A stretch of 64,000 bases of DNA from Bathynomus jamesi (taxonomy: Eukaryota; Arthropoda; Malacostraca; Isopoda; Cirolanidae). The notes under the pieces were generated by a model. The model worked only from the letters and a program-made list of their open reading frames with translations, was not told the DNA's origin and did not search any database. Made by a program: the position numbers and the translations under genes. Below are positions 54,295 through 64,000 of this stretch, piece after piece. The stretch spans positions 1-64,000 of the forward strand of contig JAJOZX010002701.1 of NCBI GenBank assembly GCA_023014485.1, read 5' to 3'. Each line of letters starts with the position of its first letter. The stretch's first letter is position 1.

Positions 54295-56577
54295 CTACTT
54301 TGCAGAGGTCACGGTGGACTTGCGGGCGGTTGGGAAGTCACAGCGGTGCTTCTCGACCACTTGTAAGAGGAACTGCCTTTGGTCTTCACTCTTGGTAAGG
54401 GCCAGGTTGAAAGACTGCATCAACGCCACCCCGCGCTCCGCGAAGTCATTGACAACTTGAAGGGCCTGGACTCGGCGGGATGCGGCGATGAAGGCTGGGT
54501 CCGTCCGCCACTCCTCCGGATCCTTGAGCAGGAAGGCGGTGCTGATGTCCAGAACCTTGAAGAACTCCTTTGATGTAGTCGTTGTGAACTTGGCCAATGT
54601 ATTGTTGGCGATTGAGGCGGTGGACAGGTCCACATTGATACGCCATGGGGGATCCTCCGATCCTTCCTCTTCTTCCATCGCTTTAATCATCTCCCGCTTT
54701 GTCGCCAAGTCGATACCCTCGTCGAAGATGGCCAGGGTGACGAGGCGCTCGCTCAAGTACCATAGGTGCCTGGCGAAGACTGTCGCCGTCGCCTTGGCCA
54801 CCGCTGAGTCCGGATAATAGACGAGGGCCTTGAGCAGCGCGAGGTCCGCGGCTGGGGCCGTTGCCGGGAGCGGCGCTTTGTACCAGGCCGTCACGTAGAT
54901 GGACACGGCGAAGATGGTGAATCGCCGGATTCCAGCCGCTTCGCCTGACGACATCTGAAACTGTTCCCGGAACAGGAACAGTTTGATGGCATAGATGACT
55001 TTTGCCATCCAGCGCGCGCGATGGAAGGCGCCGGGACGAGCGAACCGGGCACCCCGCTTGTTCGGACCGCCCAGCACAATTACAGAGAGCTCCAGAAGTT
55101 CCCTGTAGTCATCACGTGGATGTTGACCGTCGAGGAGGCGGCTGAATTCGATCAGCAGGTCGTCGCGGGCGTCCTTCAGGTGCTGCGGCATGGTTCCATC
55201 CTCGAAGGGCTTCGCTTTGGTTTGATCGATGAAGTCCCACTGGGCGGCGAATCGTTTGAACAGGAGGATGTCAGGACCAGTAGAGGGACCGAGGCACGCC
55301 GTGAATGCCTTCTCGCACACCAGTTCGTGGATGTGGTGGCGGCAAGCCAAATGAAGCACTGTCTTCTCGAGTTTCTGCTCAATGATATAGCAAGCTCCTC
55401 CTGAGAGTCCTGTGTTTGAGGCGGTGGTGTCAAAAGAGAGGGCACAGATCCGTCCCTTGATGTCCCAATCCTCAAGGGCAGAGAGGATGGCTTCCGCCAT
55501 GGCGCGGCCGGTGCCGTCGGGGAGGCTGGGCACAGCCAGAAGCTTGTCGACGTTCTCCCCAGACACCAGAACTGGAAGGCGATCTTCAGCAGGGCCTCCG
55601 TCAGCCGCTGGTACGATTTTCCCGTCCCAGTGAACGGTCAGCGGCACAGTAGGATGGAAGGCTGCCTTCATTTCCGCTGCTGCCATAGCACGGAACTTTG
55701 CTCGGTCGCGGCGGGAGGATTCGCGGTTCAAGACCAGCTCCTCAGGGTCGTGGCCCAAGCTCCTCGCAGCCGCCGACAGCAAAAAAACACCTTCTCGGTC
55801 GGTAAGTTTCGTCCGATCCATCGCTGCGGAGAGATCAGGGGTGATCATCTTTTTCGACGCGCGGAATCGCTTGGGTGGTAAAGGGGTCGTAGATGCTTCT
55901 GCATTCGACGTGGACAGGCCCGGGAGAGAGAGCTCTTCCTCTTCTTCTCGGCGACGACGCCGTGTCGGTGACCGAGTCGGGCTGCTTGCACCTGAGCTGG
56001 AGCTCGATGCCAGTTCGACGAGTTCTTCTCGGCTCTCTCTGTTCGCCCTTTCATCATCTTGCCGGCGGCTCCTTTCCGCTTCCTGTCTCCTCGCACGCTC
56101 CTCCTCAGTGTGCAGCGTCATGTCACGTGTGGAGGAGATGCGGCCGCGCCGCACCTCGGCCCTTTGTCCCGTCAGGAACTCCCTGTCCTCTTCGATTGTG
56201 ATCATCGACATCGCCTGTTCGTGTGCGATGTCGAAGAGGCGGTCAAGGGATGAGAGGAACTCGGCCTCATTCCTGATTTGGGTCACAGTGCGCCGTTTCG
56301 AGTTCTTGTTCAGAGCCCGCCACTTCTCGTACATTCGGAGAACCTTGTCCCTTGCGCGTTGGTCTTTCTGCGTAGGAATACGGGACCGCTCCCAGAATTC
56401 CTTGACTGCGGTCACTGTCTCAGCGGCTGCTTCCTTGATCGGCTTCTTGACGTCAAGGTGAAGGTGGAAAAAGTACTGAAGCGCCTGCTTTCCCGTAGGC
56501 AGCATGCTTCCTGTGATGCTGTGGTCCACGGTCCCCAGGAGATAGACTGCTGTTTTAGATCTTGTTGCCGAAGCCAT
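54295..56577 (-). CDS. Transposase-like protein of element B, intact, 760 codons
   Basis: ATG at 56577 (MASATRSKTAVYLLGT), stop TAG at 54295-54297, no interruption. Residues 1-150 are helical and basic; 155-215 is a charged coiled-coil-like and Ser-rich linker (EEERARRQEAERSRR, SPTRRRRR, a likely nuclear signal). The core carries VHWDGK (about 317-321), CALSFDTTASNTG (about 379-391), LACRHHIHELV (about 411-421) and FHRARWMAK (about 519-527). I read the two Asp residues as candidate metal ligands of an RNase H-like fold and CxxH plus RW as hAT-type landmarks (inference). The third acidic residue is uncertain. Codon use is GC-rich, unlike everything else here, suggesting a recent arrival. A homologous dead copy lies at 235-1219. 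Alternative: a domesticated gene, but the flanking TIRs speak for a mobile element. Confidence 0.85.
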   Translation of the reverse strand: MASATRSKTAVYLLGTVDHSITGSMLPTGKQALQYFFHLHLDVKKPIKEAAAETVTAVKEFWERSRIPTQKDQRARDKVLRMYEKWRALNKNSKRRTVTQIRNEAEFLSSLDRLFDIAHEQAMSMITIEEDREFLTGQRAEVRRGRISSTRDMTLHTEEERARRQEAERSRRQDDERANRESREELVELASSSSSGASSPTRSPTRRRRREEEEELSLPGLSTSNAEASTTPLPPKRFRASKKMITPDLSAAMDRTKLTDREGVFLLSAAARSLGHDPEELVLNRESSRRDRAKFRAMAAAEMKAAFHPTVPLTVHWDGKIVPAADGGPAEDRLPVLVSGENVDKLLAVPSLPDGTGRAMAEAILSALEDWDIKGRICALSFDTTASNTGLSGGACYIIEQKLEKTVLHLACRHHIHELVCEKAFTACLGPSTGPDILLFKRFAAQWDFIDQTKAKPFEDGTMPQHLKDARDDLLIEFSRLLDGQHPRDDYRELLELSVIVLGGPNKRGARFARPGAFHRARWMAKVIYAIKLFLFREQFQMSSGEAAGIRRFTIFAVSIYVTAWYKAPLPATAPAADLALLKALVYYPDSAVAKATATVFARHLWYLSERLVTLAIFDEGIDLATKREMIKAMEEEEGSEDPPWRINVDLSTASIANNTLAKFTTTTSKEFFKVLDISTAFLLKDPEEWRTDPAFIAASRRVQALQVVNDFAERGVALMQSFNLALTKSEDQRQFLLQVVEKHRCDFPTARKSTVTSAK

Positions 56578-58290
56578 CACGTCGTTTCAGAACTCACTGA
56601 AAAAGAGAATGAAACACTGTTAGTGTTGGCAAAACTCGTCCCAACCCATTTTCTACTTAGAATAACATGTTCTTTCGCCTGTATCAATATTTGGATAAAC
56701 TCGTGTTACACCCTGTATAATACCTCATTTTAGTCTTCTGTACACCAGTGCGGAAGACTAAACCAACGACTCTGACCGTCCGTCTGTCTGTCTGTTATCA
56801 TTTTTCAACTCAGAAACTACAGCAGCTATCGAAACGAAAACTGACATGATAACAGAACGCCATGAGTACTTTTCGACAAAAAGTATAAACTTTGACCTCG
56901 TTGAGGCAGTTCTAATTATTATTTTATTTCAAAAATATTTTACACACAATGTTTTAGACGGAATGACACCAGAAATGCGCCCGTCCTGATATAAATTCCC
57001 AAAAAATGAAAAACACCCCAAATAAGTGGCACCCTAATATATATATATATATATATAGTATTCTCTATATATAGAATATAGTAAAGAACTACTAGAGAAT
57101 TATAAAACTATAGAATGTATAGTGTATACTTATATAATTTTATTGGGGTGATATCAAGCAGTTCAAGAGTCTTGTCTAGCTGCTCTCTTTCAAAGTATGC
57201 TTCTTGAACATTCATGCACGAATTTAGGGTGTAGAGTGAAAAAAAACAAAAGTGCTAGGATCAAAATGGAGGGGGTCTAGATAGTTGTCTTTTGTCCAGG
57301 ATTGAACTTTAAAACTGTTTTGGGTGGTTGCATACAAAACTGACTGCTACCAGCCAATTTATACAAATTGTATGTTTGTGTGACCAAAATTTTAACCCAG
57401 TGACCTATCTCGGGTTGTGGACATGATAGAGAGACAATTTAAAAATGGTTTATGATGTATTTTTTACCTCTGAAGCAGATTAAGACATTTGCAGAGGGCT
57501 GCAGGCTCAATAATACATCAAAAAATCCATATTTAGTCATTTTTGCTAAAAAAAAAAGAAATGTAATTTTTCAGCCCTTTTTCTCCAAATATTTTGTTTT
57601 TTATTTGAAATTATATTTTATATTTTTCTTTTCAGGTTGAATTTATAGAATTGATAAATACATGTATTTTGATAACCTTATTGACAAAAAATACTGCATA
57701 GTAGGATGTTAAGAGACAGTGACACAGTTAAAATTCTTGATGGAGGTTGCAGATTTTCTAGCACAGACTCATTCCCCAATGAGAGGCTTCCTCTTGGTAA
57801 AGATGTCATCCAACATGTAATGGCAGAAGAGAACTGGCCAACCAGACAAGCAGCTGATACGGTTGCACTGAGTCTGATTGAACACTGGATTTGGTGCAAT
57901 GTCTATCCAATTTCATGCCCCAGTGTCACCAGCAAGATTCAGAATCTAGTCAAAGAATTTTTGAGGTAAGACTCAAATTTTCAGTCCCTTATAAAAAGAT
58001 TTAAAATATGTCATACTTCGGTAAATTTTGTTGTCACATTTATTTGATTGTGACAGTAATTTTATTAACAATCATGTGATTCAGTGATTTGCAAATCATA
58101 AGCATGATCAGTAATAAATTTTATTTTGACTAAACTTAACTTAGGGTAATTGAAACTTGCATTCACAACATTAAAATTTTGATAATTTTGTAGGTTTGAT
58201 AGATATCTACAAAAGAAACATGGTGACAAGTTCTGGAGTGATCTTTCTTCCTTCATTGAAAAACTTCCAAGTTATTTGACATCTGCGAGG

Positions 58291-58626
58291 ACTCAAATTG
58301 GAGAAGAGATTTGGAACATTTGTACAGGATCAACTCAAATTGGAGAAGAGATTTGGAACATTTGTACAGGATCAACTCAAATTGGAGAAGAGATTTGGAA
58401 CATTTATACAGGATCAACTCAAATTGGAGAAGAGATTTGGAACATTTGTACAGGATCAACTCAAATTGGAGAAGAGATTTGGAACATTTGTACAGGATCA
58501 ACTCAAATTGGAGAAGAGATTTGGAACATTTGTACAGGATCAACTCAAATTGGAGAAGAGATTTGGAACATTTGTACAGGATCAACTCAAATTGGAGAAG
58601 AGATTTGGAACATTTGTACAGGATCA
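58291..58626. repeat. 42-bp tandem repeat, exactly 8 units
   Basis: Unit ACTCAAATTGGAGAAGAGAT followed by TTGGAACATTTGTACAGGAT and CA; units are identical except one A in the third (TTTATACAGG). 42 bp is 14 codons, so all three frames stay open on the plus strand. It lies in the coding part of element C before the MTEDAYAFYEDQ block, whose frame reads LEKRFGTFVQDQLK. Confidence 0.97.
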
Positions 58627-59465
58627 ACTCAAAATGACAGAAGATGCCTATGCTTTTTATGAGGACCAGAAAACAGCTAGAATAGGGTGATGTGTTGGTT
58701 TTAAGGAACACCTTACATCAGCAGACATCAGATACAAGAGGAGAGGAGTACAGCAGGAGCAAGGAAAAGAAAAAAATCAGTGAGTTTGATCAATATAAAT
58801 TAAAAAACTTGATTAATGGCCACTGAAAATCTCAGTTTCTTGAAATGATTGTGCTACAAATTATAAAATTTTATTTTTGCATCTTTGGTAAACTATCTTG
58901 TATCATAATCATATTGTATTTTATTGTCTCCAGGGAAGAGCTCAGAAGAGTTTTTCAAGTTGTTCCATCAAGCTCAGCAGCAATACATGACACTGATCTC
59001 AACAGTCTCTCAAGTCAGGGCAGCCTGAAATCACATGATGAAACAGCTTGTGTCAGTGAACAACAGGAATGCAGGACAGAACAAAATAGGAAGAGTCTAC
59101 CAAACCTTGCTCAGCATTGTGACAGGTATACTGTATAGTTTAAAATATGAGTATGCTTTGAACACTCTTGTTGCTCTGTTGACAATAACCTTTAACTATT
59201 ATTTAGCAATGTTACATGGATTATAAATAATTTTTTCAGAGTCTGAATCTTGGACACCGCTGTCCATTGAACATCTTGTTAAAATATTAACTTGATATAA
59301 AATAAATGTCTTTTACCTGGTATCAAGTAAGTGACAGAGCTGGAGCAGCAGGTGCATCAGCAGTTTGAGAGGATTACGGAATTATCACTACTCTGATAAG
59401 AGGAATGTAATTGACAGGTAACAGTCGAATTAATTTGTACATTAGTATCACATTCAAATAAAGTA

Positions 59466-60503
59466 CAGTAATACCTTGAACATCATTGTTTTGAACATCG
59501 TCATTTTGCACTTTCATCATTGCTATGCTCATGACTAAGATTTACATAATCATCTTGGTTTGGCTATTTCATCATCTTATGCCTGCCAGCATCACCCTTC
59601 CCCTCTGCACAGAAGTAACAAGTGTGGCTGAGGTGCCATATTGGACAAATTTTTTACTAAAATATAATTTCCAATTTCATTTTTCCATTTGTATTATAAA
59701 TTTTCATGTTTAATAAAAGGTTTGAATTGAACAGCAGACAAATGTTTTGCTTAAAAATAATTTCTAATTTAATTTTTTCATTCATACTATAAATTTTTGT
59801 ATTTAAATAAAGGGTTTGAATTGAACAGTTTCTTACTGATGTTTTTCCTTGTGATTGAGCTGTTAAAACAAGCGTGTTTATTAGAGTTATGACATTTTTA
59901 TAACCTTATGTTCCTGTATCATAAATCGATGAACTTTTGCCCCCTGACAATGAAAATAACAGTTTTTTCGATATATTTTGAAAAAACTTCACCCCAAAAT
60001 AAAAAATAAAAAATTAATAAAATAATAAATATTGGTTGCTCCTTGGTATAGCTATTGCAGATGGGTCTCTGTTCCAGTGATTTTCCAGAGTATTTAGTGC
60101 TTTTCGGTATTGTTGCAAGATATTGGACAATTTATGATAATCATCAGGTAACCAATCTAGAATGGTGCAATGCAGCTGTCTCGAATATACTAATATACTA
60201 TATTTGCTTTCAGGGTGACATTTTTTTTTAATTCTGAAGAATTAGGCCCTTTTTTATTGTTTTCAAGCAAAAGTTCATCGATTGATGATACAGGAAACAA
60301 TATTTATGACAAAAAATTAAAAAGTCATAACCCTAGTGTTTATACTGTTTTTGTAATGCAAAAATCTTGATTTTGACAAAAAAAAATTTGAGAACAGAAC
60401 CTCTTATTTCCCATAGGTTACATTCCTTGAACATCATTGTTTTGAATATTGTTGCCTTTTCCAGGAATGCATTAGTGACGACGTTCAGTTCAAGGTATTG
60501 CTG
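59466..60503. mobile_element. Tigger-type MITE, about 1.04 kb, inside element C
   Basis: TIRs CAGTAATACCTTGAACATCA and CAGCAATACCTTGAACTGAA (right, complement) with TA flanks (59464, 60504). Interior AT-rich, no coding motif. Contains the element at 59882-60335. Confidence 0.82.
59882..60335. mobile_element. 454-bp hAT-type MITE with perfect 8-bp TSD
   Basis: Ends TAGAGTTATGACATTTTT and TAGGGTTATGACTTTTTAAT (right, complement). GTGTTTAT occurs at 59874-59881 and 60336-60343. Subterminal partners TTCCTGTATCATAAATCGAT and ATCGATTGATGATACAGGAA. Third level of nesting. Confidence 0.88.
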
Positions 60504-61104
60504 TATTTCACAAAAAGGTATACATTTCAAACAAGTGTTGAAATTTAAATATTGTTGGTCAAAACCTATGGAGCTTCTTAAATAACTGTCTTTAAAATTG
60601 AGTAAATTTGCACTATGAACTTTGCAGGAACAAGCTGAGAAGAGAATGTGCAAAATATCGTAAAGCCATAAGAAAAGAGGAGGACAACTTGTTTGAATTG
60701 GTGGATGCTATTTATGTGGATGGTCGCAAAGATGCAACAATGGTGACAGTTGAAGTGAATGGCAAATATTACAGAAGAACTGTGCTGGAAGAGCACTATG
60801 TAATTGTGTAGGAGAACCTGATAAGATTTAAAAATTTGACCTTTAGTTTGCATTTTGTAACAGATATTACTCAAAATATTTATTAAGATGAATTTGGGAT
60901 ATAGAAATTGGAAAATAGATATAAACCCTGAAATATCTAAAAAATTGTCTCTAATTTCTGAGTACTATTTTCAGGTGATTTCTACCTCTCACATGTGACT
61001 CCAAGTAATGGCAATGGGTTGACTATCGCAATAGATATATACAAGGCCCTCAAAGACAATGAATTACAAACCAAACTTGCCATGATAGGATCTGATGGTG
61101 TAGT

Positions 61105-62190
61105 GGGGTTGTCTTCACTAACCTCTTGTTTTCTTCTTGTTTCAGGATAACCCACACTATAACCCCCATGTTAATGGAGTTAGTCTTGCTTAATGTCAGA
61201 AAATTTTGCCTTCAATGTTAAAGACACATTTTATAAAGTCACAGTTGGCTTCCGCTTGTGGAAATTCTAACTTGCCAACTCAATTTGTTTAGGAAAAGAA
61301 AAAGTCAAGATAAAACAGTGCCTTGTAATAATGGACATTGCCTGTGCATAACAGTGTGCAGGTTAAGGTATTTCTAGAACTACCCGCTTCAGGTTTAGTT
61401 TCTCCATGGCTTAACTATAATAGATAGGTGTGATTGGATTGACCTCAAGTCTAGCTTAAGGATGTTAGGTCCAGTGAGGTCGATTGTGTTGTCTAATTGT
61501 ACCATTCTAGCATAGGTTAAGTTTTTTTTATCTTTTTCTGGAAATTCCATTTTTGTTGTCCAGTAATTTTGTCATTGTAATTGTAAGCACCATTGTATAG
61601 CATACCCTTTCAGGGTTTTTGAATTTCCATTTTTTGATCTTAAGCCATTTTTAGACAAGCTCATAACCCTTTCTAGCTCTTGTAAATAATTCAAGTTCAT
61701 TGCTAATAAACCCTTAGAATTCTACCAACTAGTTTTTTTTTCAGCCTTTGTCCTCATAGACTGGGGTCGTTATTTTCAAGGATTTACAATTCAGAGGGTA
61801 ATATCTGCTTTTCTCATCCAGTCACATTTGGTTTACTTCACAATCAGTTTGCTAAAATCTTGCTTGCTTGTTGTGTATGCCCATATTTGGTTGAAGTCCT
61901 CAAGTATTGCCAGGTGTACATTGCACACACCTTTCCTGAAGCCAAGGCTTTCCAGGTTCTCAAGTGGACCCGACTCAGACACAAGTGTTAATCTTTGGAA
62001 TAGTTAGCGGGTCGAGTCCATTTCTTGGTTCAGCCGTGTGGGAGTCTCGTTTGCCCCTCAGTGGAGGTGAGAAAAACTTCACCGCCCGGGACCTTCTCGT
62101 TTCCCATCATCAAGAAGTAGCCAAGTTATGGTATTCTAGTTAAGTTCATTCGCTCTCACCGCAACATATTGCAGTCCCCACATCAATGGG
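61105..62190. other. Intron or further insertion inside element C, 1.1 kb
   Basis: Separates the GSDG and NTMTSSNG blocks. Contains T-rich tracts and GC-richer words near 61980-62100 (AGTGGACCCGACTCAGACAC, CACCGCCCGGGACCTTCTCG), unlike the rest of C. No TIR pair or ORF could be recognised. Confidence 0.45.
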
Positions 62191-63308
62191 ACTAATACAA
62201 TGACTAGTTCAAATGGTAGAGCTATCAGATGCCTGGAAGAACTGCTTGGTAGACCTTTGCAGTGGAGCATTTGCCTACTACACTGTAATGAGCTCCCACT
62301 TCATCACGTCTTTGTTACTCTGGATGGAACAACAAAGAGCCCATACTCATTTTCAGGAAAGATAGGGGGTTGAACTTGGTGGAAGTGTATCTCAGTGAGA
62401 TGTGATTTCATTCAAGCCAATTAGGAATTCAAAATTTCCAGTTATTCCTAATGAAGTACTGGAGGACCTCAGCATTGATCAGTATTATGCTTACAGAATC
62501 TGTATGGCTGTTATGCTTGGCTGTGTTGATCCTGATCTTGAGCTCCTTGAAGTTGGACCAATCTGTCATTCAAGGTGGTTGACTCTGGCATGTAGAATCC
62601 TCAGATTTTATACATCTCAAAGGAAGCCTTCCAAAGTTCTGGTCACACTTGCAATTTTGTATCTTGGTCTATTTTCCAAGTTGATTCCAGATCAAGAAGG
62701 AGTATCAATGCACAGATGGTGCTAAAAACTTTTATGATATGCTCCAAAGGATCCTGAAATTTCATCACAAGGAAGCCAGGGAGATAGCCCTAAAAACCCT
62801 CTATGGAAATGCATACTATGCTCACCCTAAGAATGTATTAATTGCCATGCTTGCTGATTCAGACCCACAAATCTGCAAACATCACAGTTAACAAGGTACT
62901 TTTCATCAGAGGGAATGAATCAGTTGAAACAGTGATAGACAATGACTTTGAAGGTGGTGACCTGATAATTGATTCAGATGAGGATACTGAAGTCCCAGAA
63001 TTACAGCCTGACTTGAGTGTTGTGAGAGATGATAGTGTCAGGAGATTCATGGTGCCTAAAATCGATGATGAAGCTTGAGGGTATCTCAAAATGATAAACT
63101 TAAATTCACCTGACATTCATGAGCTCTAACCAAATGAAGAACTCATAAACATAAGAAAGGAAGCAATGAAACTCAACCAGCCTTGTCATAATCAGGATGT
63201 AGAAAGGCACATTAAACTTGTAACAGAAGCTTCCTCAACTGTGGTAGGATTTGAATGTCATAATGGCATTATTCAACAAAAGATAAAATCAAGAAAACTG
63301 ATGAAGGT

Positions 63309-63379
63309 ATAATAAAAAACCACTCTAATAGACAGAGTTTAGTTCCACAACATTCTATTAAAGTGAGTTTTTTGCATTT
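63309..63379. mobile_element. 71-bp retroposon with Penelope tail, 12-bp TSD
   Basis: ACTGATGAAGGT (63297-63308) and ACTGATGAAAGT (63380-63391) flank it. The insert carries CCACTCTAATAGACAGAGTT and a second inverted part CATTCTATTAAAGTGAG, and ends TTTTTTGCATTT, the same end as the insert at 48157-48324. A shortened palindrome of the same family. Confidence 0.8.
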
Positions 63380-64000
63380 ACTGATGAAAGTGCTCAATAC
63401 AAAAATACAATATTCTGAAGCGGTTTAGATGATTATATTTTATTACTTTGCTTAATGAGTGATAGATTGAACGTGTGTTATATGTGTTATATGAATGTGT
63501 AATAATGAAAATTGCAATTTTTGGCCAAAAATAATATAAATATAGATTTTTTGATGCATTATTGAGCCTAAAACCCTCAGCAAATGTTTTAATCTGCTTC
63601 AGAAGTAAAAAATACATCATAAACAGTTTTTAAATGGTCTTTCTATCATGTCCAGAACCTGAGATAGGTCATTGGGTTCAAATTTTGGTTGTGTGCACAT
63701 ACGATTTATATAAATTGGCTGGTAGCAGCCACAGTTTTGTATGCAACCACCCAAAATCAGTTTTAAAGTTTAATCCCGGCCAAAAGACAACTACCTTGAT
63801 CCCCTCAATTTTGATCCTGGCACTTTTGATTTTTTCACTCTACCCTAAATATGCACTTCAATGAAGATTTTTGTGGTGAAGGTTCAGGTGAACTAGTATC
63901 ACTTCCTGACTTTCTTTCTTGCTGAATAACTGTTGTGTTTAATCATTTTTATTGATTTTATTCAAACAGTTTGTACAAACTTTTGATGAATGACTAAAGC

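Larger units (their letters stand above)
53939..57036 (-). mobile_element. hAT-like transposon B, 3.1 kb, with intact transposase gene
   Basis: Ends TAAGGTGACACTTATTTTCG and TAGGGTGCCACTTATTTGGG (right, complement). TIR similarity extends about 165 bp (53939-54100 and 56865-57036), sharing GACGGGCGC, TGTGTAAAATATTTTTGAAA and AGAACTGCCTCAA. The flanks are (AT)n on both sides, compatible with an ATATATAT 8-bp duplication but not proof of it. The interior is far more GC-rich than the surroundings. Confidence 0.85.
57706..63305 (+). pseudogene. Transposase of element C, exon-like blocks with stops
   Basis: Blocks colinear with element A: HWIWCNVYPISCPSVTSKIQ (57880); FDRYLQKKHGDKFWSDLSSF (58195, after TTGTAG); MTEDAYAFYEDQKTARIG (58635), like FLNDQRTRRIMVIG in A; SLPNLAQHCDRY (59090); SDRAGAAGASAV, stop, EDYGIITTLIRG (59330); LRRECAKYRKAIRKEE and VDAIYVDGRKDATMV (60636-60810); FYLSHVTPSNGNG and LAMIGSDG (60976-61095); NTMTSSNGRAIRCLEELLGR, CLLHCNELPLHHVF (62195-62370); VIPNEVLEDLSIDQYY, CHSRWLTLACRILRFY (62402-62725); QDVERHIKLVTEASS (63196). 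GT/AG words border most blocks, so the ancestor had introns. At least four stops and some shifts: dead. Confidence 0.78.
57222..63850 (+). mobile_element. hAT-like transposon C, 6.6 kb, intron-bearing relative of element A
   Basis: TIRs of about 335 bp: 57222-57560 starting ATTTAGGGTGTAGAGTG, and 63515-63850 whose complement starts ATTTAGGGTAGAGTG. Both share TTGTCTTTTG, TGGGTGGTTGCATACAAAAC and ACATGATAGA. The flanks ATGCACGA (57214) and ATGCACTT (63851) are a plausible decayed 8-bp duplication. The gene inside is broken into exon-like blocks, and a Tigger MITE (59466-60503) and a Penelope-tail retroposon (63309-63379) have inserted. Confidence 0.8.

Noticed and set aside
54379..56733. Plus-strand open frames up to 206 codons opposite the 760-codon gene
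   Set aside because: Antisense shadows of a GC-rich coding region; no domain, and the minus-strand frame has recognisable motifs.
58276..58711. Long open frames of 108-152 codons in several frames on both strands
   Set aside because: They arise because the 42-bp repeat unit is a multiple of three without stops; not separate genes.
57214..63858. Perfect target duplication for element C
   Set aside because: Flanks match at 6 of 8 bases (ATGCACGA, ATGCACTT); reported as plausible, not proven.

Overview
The window is nuclear DNA of an animal, almost certainly an arthropod and probably a crustacean. The evidence is a many-exon host gene with GT-AG introns, arthropod-style AACCTAACC words, a jockey-clade LINE of a type I know from decapod crustaceans, and many Tc1/mariner, pogo/Tigger, hAT-like and Penelope-like elements. 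The crustacean call rests on remembered resemblance of the LINE; the arthropod call is firmer. Nothing prokaryotic is present.

Left half (about 3.9-34.75 kb): one host gene on the minus strand, the arthropod BIG/Sec71 orthologue (ARFGEF1/2), the Sec7-domain exchange factor for ARF GTPases at the trans-Golgi. I placed 27 coding exons from the start codon at 34748 to a splice donor at 3962. They encode about 1505 residues in a continuous phase; the last 250-350 codons lie beyond the left edge. Its introns hold most of the transposon debris in this half: 5S- and tRNA-derived SINE copies, a pogo MITE, a 68-bp hAT-type MITE, CR1/L2 and jockey LINEs, two foldback elements and a palindromic Tc1 element. 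The first 3.6 kb hold a decayed hAT-like transposase, a 5'-truncated LINE and a cluster of nested palindromic MITEs.

Right half (about 35-64 kb): no host gene found, only layered mobile elements. In order: a 920-bp perfect foldback of a Penelope-like GIY-YIG endonuclease; a pogo element; a Tigger-type MITE split by a hAT-type MITE that carries a 29-bp minisatellite; a Tigger transposon split by a complete 3.48-kb hAT-like transposon (322-bp TIRs, perfect 8-bp target duplication); a CR1/L2 fragment; a decayed unclassified transposon-like gene split by a 168-bp palindromic retroposon; a mariner foldback; a 5'-deleted mariner; a 3.1-kb element with an intact 760-codon GC-rich transposase-like gene; and a 6.6-kb intron-bearing relative of the 3.48-kb element, itself invaded by a Tigger MITE that holds another hAT-type MITE.

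The most interesting signal is a group of three DNA transposons (41919-45398, 53939-57036, 57222-63850) plus a fragment at 235-1219. Their TIRs begin TAGGGTG or TAAGGTG, target duplications are 8 bp where readable, and their proteins share a DG-K box, a D(S/T)T..NTG box, a CxxHxxEL box and an RW box. I read this as a hAT-like assemblage with long TIRs whose members differ in intron content. The second theme is repeated formation of near-perfect long palindromes from unrelated element classes.
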